In this document: positions 1 through 6,309 of the stretch, piece by piece
How the letters are laid out: every line of letters begins with the position of its first letter
Position numbering within the stretch: the stretch's first letter is position 1
NCBI GenBank assembly: GCA_030150085.1
Contig: JASLGJ010000151.1
Span: forward strand, 1-9,618
From: Candidatus Elarobacter sp.
GTDB lineage: Bacteria; Vulcanimicrobiota; Vulcanimicrobiia; Vulcanimicrobiales; Vulcanimicrobiaceae
Reading direction: 5' to 3'
DNA: 9,618 bases
The notes under the pieces: generated by a model
What the model saw: the letters and a program-made list of their open reading frames with translations, nothing else
Database searches by the model: none
Told to the model about the DNA's origin: nothing
Program-made: the position numbers and the translations under genes

Positions 1-285
1 CGACATGCCGTGCATTCGGCCGTCGACGAAGAAGCCGGTCTTGGTCGTGGTCCACGCGAACGCGTCGCCCAGGCCCAGCTCCGTCACCAGAGCGCGGGTC
101 GCGGCGTCGGAGAGCAGGGTGACGTGGTAGTGGCGGTCCCAGGTGACGTCGCCGAGCTGCCAGGCCGAAGCGAGGCCGCCCAGCGCGGGCGCGGCCTCGT
201 AGACGGTCACCTCGTCGCCGGCTTGCGACAGCCGCAGCGCGAGCGTCAGCCCGAGCATGCCGCCGCCGACGACCGCGCTGCGCAT
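1..285 (-). CDS. FAD-dependent oxidoreductase (amine-oxidase / protoporphyrinogen-oxidase-like), N-terminal part only
   Basis: Only the first 95 residues are in the window; the gene runs off the left edge. The start reads MRSAVVGGGMLGL: a dinucleotide-binding beta-alpha-beta fold with Gly at residues 7, 9 and 12, a basic/acidic strand ending in VYE (Glu30, the usual ribose-binding acid), then the GG of APALGGLAS (36-37). This is the classic N-terminus of FAD-binding NAD(P)/FAD oxidoreductases of the amine oxidase superfamily. The following WDRHYHV stretch resembles family members found in polysaccharide clusters. The ATG overlaps the stop of the upstream acyltransferase by one base (TGATG), so it is the last visible gene of the five-gene sugar operon. 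An oxidation or ring-rearrangement of a sugar or lipid-linked sugar is possible from context, but the substrate cannot be read from this fragment. The FAD fold is well supported; the reaction is not. Confidence 0.8.
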   Translation of the reverse strand, partial: MRSAVVGGGMLGLTLALRLSQAGDEVTVYEAAPALGGLASAWQLGDVTWDRHYHVTLLSDAATRALVTELGLGDAFAWTTTKTGFFVDGRMHGMS

Positions 286-920
286 CAGACCGTCGCCGGC
301 CGCGACCCGGCTGCGCCGTCGGCGAAGGCGCCGTCGCGCACGCCGTAGGCTCGCCCGCAGGCCGCGCAGGTGCCCTGCGCGTCGCCCGAGACGCCGGCCG
401 CGAAGCGGTGCACCACCTCGCCGCAGCGGCAGACCAGGCCGATCACGCGGGCCGGGTTGCCGAGCGCGAGCGCGTGGTCGGGCACGTCGCGGGTGACGAC
501 CGAGCCCATCCCGACCATCGCGAACTCGCCGATGGTCAGGTCGCAGCCGATCGTACAGTTGGCGCCGATCGTCGCGCCGCGCCGGACCAGGGTCGGCAGG
601 GTGTGCTCGTCGACGTCGGACGAGCGCAGCGCGCGCAGCTCGGGATCGGTCGCGCGCGGGAAGCGGTCGTTGGTGAAGACGGTGTGGGCGGCGATCATCA
701 CCCCGTCCTCCAGCGTCACCGCCGAGCAGATGTAGACGAACGCGTTGATCTTGCACAGGTTGCCGACCCGCACGTCCGGCGCGAGATAGGTCTTCTCCCC
801 GACGATGCAGTTCGCGCCGATCGACGTGCCGCGGCGGACGTGCACGTTGTCCCAGATCGCCGTGCCCGCGCCGATGCTGACGCCGTCCTCGACCAGCGCG
901 GTCGGGTGGATGCGCGTCAT
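285..920 (-). CDS. Left-handed beta-helix acyltransferase (WbpD/WlbB-like sugar N-acetyltransferase) with C-terminal Cys4 knuckle
   Basis: The predicted protein has 211 residues. Residues 4-60 and 110-160 carry imperfect hexapeptide repeats ([LIV]-G-x-x-x-x, for example VSIGAG, TSIGAN, ATIGAN, LTIGEF), the signature of the left-handed beta-helix acyltransferases. AAHTVFTNDRFPRA (77-90) matches the active-site loop of WbpD/WlbB-type UDP-sugar 3-N-acetyltransferases, with His79 the likely catalytic base. LGNPARVIG (153-161) is the usual end of the helix. A tail then carries C164-x-C166 and C185-x2-C188, a likely zinc knuckle. The expected reaction is acetyl-CoA-dependent N-acylation of the amino group installed by the aminotransferase two genes upstream. 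The start is the ATG in the ATGA overlap with the dehydrogenase stop, and its own TGA overlaps the next ATG. The acceptor sugar is inferred from the neighbours only. Confidence 0.88.
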   Translation of the reverse strand: MTRIHPTALVEDGVSIGAGTAIWDNVHVRRGTSIGANCIVGEKTYLAPDVRVGNLCKINAFVYICSAVTLEDGVMIAAHTVFTNDRFPRATDPELRALRSSDVDEHTLPTLVRRGATIGANCTIGCDLTIGEFAMVGMGSVVTRDVPDHALALGNPARVIGLVCRCGEVVHRFAAGVSGDAQGTCAACGRAYGVRDGAFADGAAGSRPATV

Positions 921-1924
921 GCCACCGCCACCGCCGCGGGCGAGCTGGTCACCGGCACCCAGCGGTCGGCCCGCAACGCGGCGTAGGCCGCCTCGATGAC
1001 GTGGACCGAGGCCAGGGCGTCGAGCGGGCCGATCGCCAGGCTCTGCTCGCCCCGGATCGCGGCGGCGAAGTTGTCGTGCTGGGCGCGGAACGCGCCGAGC
1101 TTGTCGTAGCCCGGGCCGAACTGCTCCCACGCCCCGCCCCCGCTGCGCCGGCGCGAGGCGCGCCAGCCCACTTCGAGCGTGCCCTCCGAGCCGTAGAGGG
1201 TGAAGAAGGCCGGGATCTCCTTGCGCAGGCTCCACGACAGGTCGACGAAGCCGACCGCGCCGCCGTGGGTGCGGATCTCCAGGTGCACCGTGTCCTCGAC
1301 CGGGATCGGCTGCACCGGGCGCGCGGCGAAGGCGCGCACGTCGTCGATCGCGCCGAGCAGGAAGCGCACGATGTCGACCGAGTGGGTGCCGTTGTCGATC
1401 AGCACCCCGCCGCCGCTGATCTCGGGGCGCACGTTCCAGCGCTCGCGCATGTCGACGTACGAGGCGAAGGTGTTCTCGAACATCACCACCTCGCCGATCG
1501 CCCCGCTCGCCACCAGCGCGCGGGCGCGCACGACGTCCTCCACGTAGCGGAACTTCGAGGCCATGGTCACGATCCGACCCGCTCGGTCGGCCGCTTCGAG
1601 CATCCGCCGCGCGCTGGGCGCGGTGAGCGCGAAGGGCTTCTCGCACAGCACGTGCAGGCCGCGCGCCAGCAGGGCCAGGGTCAGCTCCTCGTGCGTGGCG
1701 GGCGGGCTGCACACGATCGCCGCGTCGGCCGCCAGCGCCGCGGGCAGCGCGCCCACGTCGCCGTAAGCCGGCACCCCGGCCGCCGAGGCGAGCGCGGCGG
1801 CGCGCTCGAGCGCCGGGTCGACGACCGCCACCAGCTCCGCGCGCGCGGACAGGGCGAGCGCCTCGGCATGAGTCTTGGCGATCGCGCCCGCGCCGACCAG
1901 GACGACCCGGACCCGGGCGCTCAT
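917..1924 (-). CDS. Gfo/Idh/MocA-family NAD(P)-dependent sugar dehydrogenase
   Basis: The predicted protein has 335 residues, typical for the family. The N-terminus RVVLVGAGAIAKTHA (6-20) is a Rossmann nucleotide-binding loop, VDP (35-37) ends the second strand, and CEKPF (94-98) contains the near-invariant Glu-Lys-Pro whose Lys96 lies at the active site. GGGVLIDNGTHSVD (171-184) is the family catalytic motif, with Asp177 and His181. The C-terminal half is the alpha/beta substrate domain, containing SLRKEIPAFFTLYGSEGTLE. Members in sugar clusters (WbpB/WlbA) oxidise the C3 hydroxyl of a UDP-sugar to a ketone, which a DegT aminotransferase then converts to an amine. Here the aminotransferase lies directly upstream and the acyltransferase directly downstream, both joined by ATGA overlaps. 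The family is certain; the exact sugar and position of oxidation are inferred. Confidence 0.92.
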   Translation of the reverse strand: MSARVRVVLVGAGAIAKTHAEALALSARAELVAVVDPALERAAALASAAGVPAYGDVGALPAALAADAAIVCSPPATHEELTLALLARGLHVLCEKPFALTAPSARRMLEAADRAGRIVTMASKFRYVEDVVRARALVASGAIGEVVMFENTFASYVDMRERWNVRPEISGGGVLIDNGTHSVDIVRFLLGAIDDVRAFAARPVQPIPVEDTVHLEIRTHGGAVGFVDLSWSLRKEIPAFFTLYGSEGTLEVGWRASRRRSGGGAWEQFGPGYDKLGAFRAQHDNFAAAIRGEQSLAIGPLDALASVHVIEAAYAALRADRWVPVTSSPAAVAVA

Positions 1925-3147
1925 TTCGCCAGCTCCGCGACGCCGGCGCGCACCGCGGCCGCGATGTAGTCGACGTGCTCTTGGGTGTAGCGCTCGTTCC
2001 AGGGCAGCACCAGCACGTGCTCGAGGGCCTGGAACGTGCCGGGGAAGCGAGCCGCGTCGTAGTCGACCGCCTCGGGCCGGGCCAGGGTGAACGGCCAGCG
2101 GCTGGTCCCGAAGGTGACCTGATCGCGGATCACCGCGCAGCGGAAGGCCGGTTTCTGGATGTAGCGCGGGGCGCTCGCGATGCCGCGCGCTTTGAGTTTG
2201 GCACCCAGGCCCACCGCGCCGCCCTCGACCTGCGCCGGGTCGACCATGAGGATGTACTTCCAGTACACGTGGACCGCGTTCGGCGCGACCACCGGAGGAG
2301 TGAGGCCGGGCAAGCCGGCCAGCTGCGCGGTGAGCGCGTCGGCGGTCGCGACGCGCGCGCTCACCGCGCCCTGCAGCTTGGGCAGCTGGGCGTTGGCGAC
2401 CGCGCCCTGCAGCTCGGTCATGCGGTAGTTGGGGGCCAGGAAGTAGTGGTCGGGCTGGGCGTCGCCGTAGCCCCAGGCCTTGTTGACGAACAGGAACACG
2501 CGCCGCGCCAGCGCGTCGTCGTCGGTCGCGACGAAGCCGCCCTCGCCGGTCGTGATGTGCTTGCCCTGCTGCAGGCTGAAGCACGAGAGGCGCCCGAACG
2601 TGCCGACCAGCTTGCCGTTCACCGTCGCCAGATACGCCTGGGCGCAGTCCTCGATCACCGGGATGCCGCGCTCGTCGGCCAGGGCCTGGATCGCGTCCGC
2701 CTCGGCGGGGTTGCCGAACAGGTGCGTCACGACGATCGCGCGGGTGCGCTCGGAGAGCACCGCGCGCACCGCCGCGGCGGTGACGTTGCACGTGCGCGGG
2801 TCGACGTCGGCGAAGAGCGGGATCGCGCCCTGGGCGATGATCGGGTGCAGCGCGCCCATGTCGGTGATCGCGGTGGTGACGATCTCGTCGCCCGGCTCGG
2901 GGTTCAGCGCCGCGACCGCGCAGTGCACGGCGGCGGAGCCCGAGCTGCACGCGACGACGTGCTTGACGCCGAGCAGCTGCGCCAGCGCTCGCTCGAGCGC
3001 GGCGACCTCGCTGCCCTTGGTGCTGTTCAGCGTCCCCGAGGCGATGACGCGCGCGAGAGCCTCTTGCTCCTCGCGCCCGAGGGTGCGGCCGGTGGCGTCC
3101 TGGTCGGACGGCAGGACGAGCCCGGCCGGGGCGGCGGTGGTGGTCAT
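1921..3147 (-). CDS. DegT/DnrJ/EryC1/StrS-family PLP-dependent sugar aminotransferase
   Basis: The predicted protein has 408 residues. Family landmarks are visible: GTLNSTKGSEVAALE (38-52) near the N-terminus, the phosphate-binding SSGSAAVH (68-75), VIEDCAQA (164-171) with Asp167 that pairs with the pyridine nitrogen, and CFSLQQGKHITTGEGG (189-204) with Lys196 as the Schiff-base lysine. PNYRMTELQGA is the conserved later block. Such enzymes transfer an amino group, usually from glutamate or glutamine, to a keto-sugar nucleotide or keto-cyclitol. Within the operon it would aminate the ketone made by the dehydrogenase that follows. The ATG overlaps the glycosyltransferase stop (ATGA) and has an AGAGGGAA Shine-Dalgarno about 8 bases upstream. 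A cyclitol aminotransferase (StsC-like) is an alternative to a WbpE-like role; motifs alone do not separate them. Confidence 0.93.
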   Translation of the reverse strand: MTTTAAPAGLVLPSDQDATGRTLGREEQEALARVIASGTLNSTKGSEVAALERALAQLLGVKHVVACSSGSAAVHCAVAALNPEPGDEIVTTAITDMGALHPIIAQGAIPLFADVDPRTCNVTAAAVRAVLSERTRAIVVTHLFGNPAEADAIQALADERGIPVIEDCAQAYLATVNGKLVGTFGRLSCFSLQQGKHITTGEGGFVATDDDALARRVFLFVNKAWGYGDAQPDHYFLAPNYRMTELQGAVANAQLPKLQGAVSARVATADALTAQLAGLPGLTPPVVAPNAVHVYWKYILMVDPAQVEGGAVGLGAKLKARGIASAPRYIQKPAFRCAVIRDQVTFGTSRWPFTLARPEAVDYDAARFPGTFQALEHVLVLPWNERYTQEHVDYIAAAVRAGVAELAK

Positions 3148-4100
3148 GGACGAGTTCCCTCTCGAAACTGACGGTAGGTGGCGGACGCGAGACCGAACAG
3201 GTCCTCGAAGCTGCGTTTGAGCTGCAGCGCGAGGACGGCGAAACCGAGGAGCTGGATGCCGGCCAGGGCGGCCAGCGAGGCCAGCGCGGCGATCAGCGGC
3301 GGACCGCCGAAGCCGCGCCCGACGGCCAGCCCGAAGCCGATGCAGGCCAGGACCAGCAGCGCGAGGCCGGGGAGCATGAAGAACATCACCGGCCGGAACA
3401 GGAAGGTCGAGATGGCGACCGAGAGCGTGGTGCCGGAGAAGCGGAAGCGGGCCGGGTCGGCGGCCCGGGCCGAGGCGCCCCAGTCGAGGTGGGCCGGGAT
3501 CTCGACGATGCGCGCGCGCAGGATCTGGGCCTGGCGCAGGATCTCGGCGTTGACCTCCATCCCGTTGGCGCGGATCGTCAGGCCGCGCACGAAGCGCGCG
3601 TCGTAGGCCCGCACCATCCCAGTGTAGGTCGACAGGCGGGCATTGGAGGCGGCGGCCAGGAGCCGGTTGGCGACCCGGCTGGTGAGCAGGCGCGAGCGCG
3701 GCACGGCGGTCACCTCGCCCCCGCTCATGTAGGGCGAGGCGATCACGATCGCGGCCTGGCGGGCGGCGTAGGCCTCGACCAGCCGGTCGATGTGCTCGAC
3801 CGAGTAGGTCAGGTCGGCGTCGAGGGTGACGATCACCTCGCCCCGGCAGACCTCGAAGCCGGTCTTGAGCGCGGCCCCCAGGCCCAGGTTGGCGCCGTGG
3901 TGCAGCGCGCGCACGCGCGGGTCGGCCGCGGCGACCGCGTCGACGAGCGCACCCGTTCCGTCGGAGCTGCCGTCGTCGACGACGACCAGCTCCCACTCGC
4001 GCCCGGCCGCGCTCGCGTCGAGGTGCTCGCGCACGCGAAAGAGACACCGCTCGATGATCGCCGCTTCGTTGTAGGCGGGGATCAGGACCGACAAGTACAC
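3144..4100 (-). CDS. Family 2 glycosyltransferase, DPM1/GtrB-like, with two C-terminal membrane helices
   Basis: With the GTG start chosen here the protein has 318 residues. It opens VYLSVLIPAYNEA and continues with VVVDDGSSDGT (39-49), the nucleotide-sugar binding part of a GT-A fold. LDADLTY (93-99) holds the DxD metal site (Asp94, Asp96). ANLGLGAALKTGF (70-82) and YTGMVRAYD (159-167) are typical of the dolichyl/polyprenyl-phosphate sugar transferases. Two hydrophobic segments at about 236-260 and 268-295 anchor the C-terminus, as in GtrB-like enzymes. Likely role: moving a sugar from a nucleotide donor to a polyprenyl phosphate or lipid-linked glycan at the inner face of the membrane. The reading frame stays open 28 codons further upstream to an ATG, but GTG at 4100 sits 10 bases behind a strong GGAGGGGAGG, and homologues start at this point. 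It is the first gene of the five-gene minus-strand operon. Confidence 0.9.
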   Translation of the reverse strand: MYLSVLIPAYNEAAIIERCLFRVREHLDASAAGREWELVVVDDGSSDGTGALVDAVAAADPRVRALHHGANLGLGAALKTGFEVCRGEVIVTLDADLTYSVEHIDRLVEAYAARQAAIVIASPYMSGGEVTAVPRSRLLTSRVANRLLAAASNARLSTYTGMVRAYDARFVRGLTIRANGMEVNAEILRQAQILRARIVEIPAHLDWGASARAADPARFRFSGTTLSVAISTFLFRPVMFFMLPGLALLVLACIGFGLAVGRGFGGPPLIAALASLAALAGIQLLGFAVLALQLKRSFEDLFGLASATYRQFREGTRP

Positions 4101-4137
4101 CTCGGTTGTCCCTCCCCTCCGTGCAGGCCGAGTAACG

Positions 4138-4178
4138 CCGCCGAACCGAGCGCTGCCGTGCGCTCGGTGTGACGGCGG
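4138..4178 (-). terminator. Strong two-part stem-loop in the glycosyltransferase leader (terminator or attenuator)
   Basis: A perfect 9-bp stem (ACCGAGCGC 4145-4153 with GCGCTCGGT 4160-4168, 6-base loop) is extended by an outer 6-bp stem (CCGCCG 4138-4143 with CGGCGG 4173-4178) across a small asymmetric internal loop. No U-tract follows on the minus strand. It lies after the LuxR-type gene and about 37 bases before the glycosyltransferase GTG. It could end the regulator transcript or act as a leader attenuator of the sugar operon. The structure is certain on paper; its role is open. Confidence 0.5.
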
Positions 4179-4206
4179 TCGCACTCGTCTTACCCGCTTA
4201 CGGGGC

Positions 4207-4230
4207 GGTCAAGCGTGTTTCGCCTGTCAA
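4207..4230 (-). promoter_or_regulatory. Two direct TTGAC boxes, candidate -35 or activator sites for the sugar operon
   Basis: On the minus strand a perfect TTGACA (4230-4225) is followed 18 bases later, start to start, by TTGACC (4212-4207). Either could be a sigma-70 -35 box for the glycosyltransferase operon. No convincing -10 lies at 16-18 bases from either: the best, TAAGAC at 4192-4187, is only 14 bases from the second box. The 18-base repeat could instead be a binding site for a regulator. Confidence 0.3.
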
Positions 4231-4240
4231 ATCCCTATGA

Positions 4241-4254
4241 CACTGAGCACAGTG
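4241..4254. promoter_or_regulatory. Inverted repeat CACTG-N4-CAGTG, candidate operator
   Basis: This is a perfect 5-bp inverted repeat with a 4-base centre (AGCA), lying 10 bases upstream of the first TTGACA box and 28 bases past the LuxR-type stop codon. The geometry suits a dimeric regulator such as a LuxR/NarL-type protein, and two such genes are adjacent. A weak hairpin at the end of the regulator gene is the alternative. The repeat is short and could be chance. Confidence 0.3.
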
Positions 4255-4282
4255 GCCCATCATCCTAGGCCTTAGGGCGGAA

Positions 4283-5272
4283 TCAGGCGCCGCGCCAGCC
4301 CAGCGTCTTGGCCGCCAGCTCGACCCGGTTGCGGGCCCGCGTCTTGAGCATCATGCGCTTGATGTGGTCGTGCGCGGTCGACTCGGCGATGTCCAGCGCG
4401 GCGGCGATCTGCGGGGTGCCGAAACCCTTGAGCACCAGGGCCAGCACCTCCAGCTCGCGCGAGCTCATGCCGAACTTCTCCTGGGCGTGGCGGAGCGGGT
4501 TGCGCGAGCGGTAGCGCTCGACCACCACGCTGATCTTCATCTCGCCCTGCGGCCCCGAGAGCGGGCTGGTGCGCACCACCATGAACGGCAGCGGAACGGC
4601 GATTCCGACCTCCCAGGTGCGCGGGTCGTCGGTCCACGACGCGGTGAGCTGGCGGACCGCGGTCTCGACCACCGGCGGCAGGCCCTCGGAGATCTCGAGG
4701 ATGTTCTGCAGCGCGTCGTCCTCCGCGCCGTCGCCGCCGGGGATCCACTTCAGCTCGACCCGGTAGTCGCGCCCCAGCACGTACTGGGCCGGGGTGGCCC
4801 GCTCGGCGGTGCGCTCCTGGGCGCTCTGCTCGCCCTCGAAGGTCGAGAGGCGGCGCATCAGCTCCGAGCCCGAGCGCAGGGTGGCCTCCAGCGCGCGCCG
4901 CTCGTCGGGCAGGAAGGCGCGCGGGCGGGCCACGATCGCCAAGCCGAAGATCGTCCCGTCGACCCCGTAGACCGCGACCAGCCCGCGCATCCCGTCCAGC
5001 GCGATCAGGGCGTCGGTCACGCGCGGGATCGCGGCCTCGGAGCGCGACTGCAGCAGGCGCTCGGCCTGCAGCCACTCGCCCTGCCGGCTGGCGTTGCCGT
5101 GGTCCTCGGAGAGCACGACCTCGGACTGCATCCCGTTCTGGTCGTAGCGGGCGAACACCACGTAGGTGGCCTTGACCAGCGTGCGCAGCTCGTCCACGAA
5201 GGCCCGGGTTCGGTCGGCCTCGGGGACGGCGGTCAGGACGGCGGCGGCGGCGGAAGTTCGGCGGGTTCGCAC
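4283..5272 (-). CDS. LuxR-type transcriptional regulator with probable N-terminal GAF-like sensor region
   Basis: With the GTG at 5272 the protein has 329 residues. The C-terminus (about 266-328) is a clear LuxR/NarL helix-turn-helix: MSSRELEVLALVLKGFGTPQIAAALDI..STAHDHIKRMMLKTRARNRVEL, with the usual SxRExEVL opening and a recognition helix. Residues about 22-145 resemble a GAF domain (VKATYVVFARYD, MRGLVAVYGVDGTIFGLAIVARPR, LPDERRALEATL), and 165-255 could be a second PAS-like sensory fold. There is no receiver domain, so the input is probably a ligand or protein contact rather than phosphorylation. The frame stays open to a GTG at 5422, but that extension crosses the divergent promoter region and looks non-coding. 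GTG 5272 has GGAAAG 9 bases upstream. The gene is divergent from the response regulator at 5452 and may control it or the sugar operon. Confidence 0.82.
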   Translation of the reverse strand: MRTRRTSAAAAVLTAVPEADRTRAFVDELRTLVKATYVVFARYDQNGMQSEVVLSEDHGNASRQGEWLQAERLLQSRSEAAIPRVTDALIALDGMRGLVAVYGVDGTIFGLAIVARPRAFLPDERRALEATLRSGSELMRRLSTFEGEQSAQERTAERATPAQYVLGRDYRVELKWIPGGDGAEDDALQNILEISEGLPPVVETAVRQLTASWTDDPRTWEVGIAVPLPFMVVRTSPLSGPQGEMKISVVVERYRSRNPLRHAQEKFGMSSRELEVLALVLKGFGTPQIAAALDIAESTAHDHIKRMMLKTRARNRVELAAKTLGWRGA

Positions 5273-5273
5273 T

Positions 5274-5279
5274 ACTATA
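5274..5279 (-). promoter_or_regulatory. TATAGT box immediately before the LuxR-type start, possible -10 element
   Basis: On the minus strand TATAGT (5279-5274) differs from the -10 consensus at one base, but it ends one base before the proposed GTG, so it can only serve as a promoter if the true start lies further inside the gene. ACTATAG also occurs at 5390-5396 in the same divergent spacer. I see no good -35 (GTTCCG at 17 bases is poor). A shared operator half-site is an alternative. Confidence 0.25.
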
Positions 5280-5350
5280 GACTTTCCAGTCCGGCGCGGA
5301 ACATCACGCCTCGCTAGCCGTCCCGGCTTCGCAACCCCCTCTTGATAAAC

Positions 5351-5364
5351 CCCCACAATTGGGG
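5351..5364. promoter_or_regulatory. Inverted repeat CCCCA-N4-TGGGG in the divergent regulator promoter region
   Basis: This is a perfect 5-bp inverted repeat around CAAT in the spacer between the LuxR-type gene (minus) and the response regulator (plus). It has the same 5-4-5 geometry as the repeat at 4241-4254, though not the same sequence. It lies just upstream of the presumed response regulator promoter, a usual place for an operator. The binding protein is unknown. Confidence 0.35.
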
Positions 5365-5391
5365 AGTGCTTTCGGCCTCCACAACGGCGAC

Positions 5392-5397
5392 TATAGT
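5392..5397 (+). promoter_or_regulatory. Candidate -10 box (TATAGT) for the response regulator gene
   Basis: TATAGT matches the sigma-70 -10 consensus at five of six bases and sits inside the 8-bp palindrome ACTATAGT (5390-5397). It would place the transcript start near 5404, giving a leader of about 48 bases before the ATG at 5452. The -35 is weak: TTTCGG at 5370-5375 with a 16-base spacer. An activator-dependent promoter would fit. Confidence 0.4.
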
Positions 5398-5451
5398 GGC
5401 GTGGCCGACAGACCCAGCACAACGGCCCTCCCCAAAGGAACTACGACCACG

Positions 5452-6120
5452 ATGATGTCCTCGATCACCACGCCGACCAGCGCGACCTCCGCGAAGCCCG
5501 TCCGCGTCATGGTCATCGAGGGGCAGGCACTGTTCGCCAAGGCCCTCTGCCAGGTGCTGGCCAGCGACGCGGAGATCGAAGTCGTCGGCGACGCCGACTC
5601 GGTCGCCAACGCCCCGCTGCGCCGGACCCGCCCCGACCTGATCGTGCTCGACCTCGACGGCCACGCGATCGAGCTCTCCGAGGCCATGCGGACCTGCCGC
5701 GACCAGGCCCCGCAAGCCAAGGTCTGCGTGCTCTCCACCCACATCCAGCCCGAGGTGATGCAGCGCTGCCTGAGCGCCGGGGCCGACGGCTACGTGGTCA
5801 AGGACATCCTGCCCGTCGAGCTGATCCGGGCGGTGAAGAGCGTCGCGAGCGGCCACAACTACGTCGACCCGCGCGTCGCGGGCGGCGTGCTCAAGCGGCG
5901 CAGCGGCGGCTACGGGCGGGGCGCGCAGAACGAGCTCTCGGTGCGCGAGACCGAGATCATCCGCCTGATCGCGCGCGGCATGTCCAACAAGGAGATCAGC
6001 GGCAAGCTGCACCTCTCCGAGAAGACGGTCAAGAACCACATCAGCCGCATCTTCGCCAAGCTCAACATCAGCGCGCGCACCCAGGCCGCGGTCCACGCGA
6101 TCAAGACCGGCCTGGTCTAG
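5452..6120 (+). CDS. NarL/FixJ-type response regulator with altered acidic pocket
   Basis: The protein has 222 residues. The receiver domain spans about 17-135 and a LuxR-type helix-turn-helix about 160-220 (LSVRETEIIRLIARGMSNKEI..LHLSEKTVKNHISRIFAKLN). The phosphoacceptor is Asp67 in LIVLDLDG, the switch Ser95 lies in VCVLSTH, and the conserved Lys117 in YVVKD. The first strand ends VIEGQ (21-25) where the family has VDDH: Glu23 replaces the first Asp and Gly24 the second, so one Mg2+-binding carboxylate is missing. Phosphorylation may be weak, or the protein may act without it. The ATG at 5452 is chosen because AAAGGAA lies 11 bases upstream; a second ATG follows at once. No histidine kinase is adjacent, so it is an orphan regulator here. 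It is divergent from the LuxR-type gene and ends just before a hairpin. Confidence 0.92.
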   Translation: MMSSITTPTSATSAKPVRVMVIEGQALFAKALCQVLASDAEIEVVGDADSVANAPLRRTRPDLIVLDLDGHAIELSEAMRTCRDQAPQAKVCVLSTHIQPEVMQRCLSAGADGYVVKDILPVELIRAVKSVASGHNYVDPRVAGGVLKRRSGGYGRGAQNELSVRETEIIRLIARGMSNKEISGKLHLSEKTVKNHISRIFAKLNISARTQAAVHAIKTGLV

Positions 6121-6121
6121 T

Positions 6122-6142
6122 GGGTTCGCGTTCCGCGAACCC
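6122..6142 (+). terminator. Hairpin directly after the response regulator stop codon
   Basis: GGGTTCGCG (6122-6130) and CGCGAACCC (6134-6142) form a perfect 9-bp stem with a 3-base loop, starting one base after the TAG stop. A second stem, TCGGCC/GGCCGA (6150-6155 with 6159-6164), follows 7 bases on. There is no T-tract, as is common in GC-rich bacteria. It is probably a terminator or 3' stabilising hairpin for the response regulator transcript. Confidence 0.55.
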
Positions 6143-6181
6143 GTCGCGTTCGGCCTGCGGCCGAGCCGCCCGCGGTCGCTC

Positions 6182-6300
6182 GTCGGGATAGTCTTCGGGG
6201 CCCGACACGGACGTCCGATGGGCCGGGCAGCCAGGTTCGCACGGATGCGAACCGCCTAGGCCGCAAGCCCCCCGTGTGGGGGGACCCCCCAGCGCGGTAA
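6182..6300 (+). promoter_or_regulatory. Stem-loop-rich leader before the stand-alone receiver gene
   Basis: Several perfect complementary pairs occur in a row: GTCGGG/CCCGAC (6182-6187 with 6201-6206), GGTTCGCA/TGCGAACC (6234-6241 with 6246-6253), and CCCCCC/GGGGGG (6268-6273 with 6278-6283). Another C6 run (6285-6290) can compete for the same G6. The last element ends 19 bases before the GTG start of the next gene, close enough to affect ribosome access. I match it to no riboswitch class I know. GC richness alone makes some pairing expected, so this is a candidate only. Confidence 0.35.
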
Positions 6301-6309
6301 GCGGTAGAG

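Noticed and set aside
285..1712. Acyltransferase extended upstream into a 475-residue fusion
   Set aside because: The added N-terminal part is an off-frame reading of the dehydrogenase gene. The ATG at 920 in the ATGA overlap is the natural start.
5273..5422. Longer LuxR-type protein starting at 5422
   Set aside because: The extension is rich in Cys, Arg and His, has no resemblance to the rest, and would cover the whole divergent promoter region.
6225..6262. Cobalamin riboswitch, because of AGCCAGG
   Set aside because: Only the first half of the B12 box is present; the rest of the conserved core is missing and the downstream gene has no link to cobalamin.
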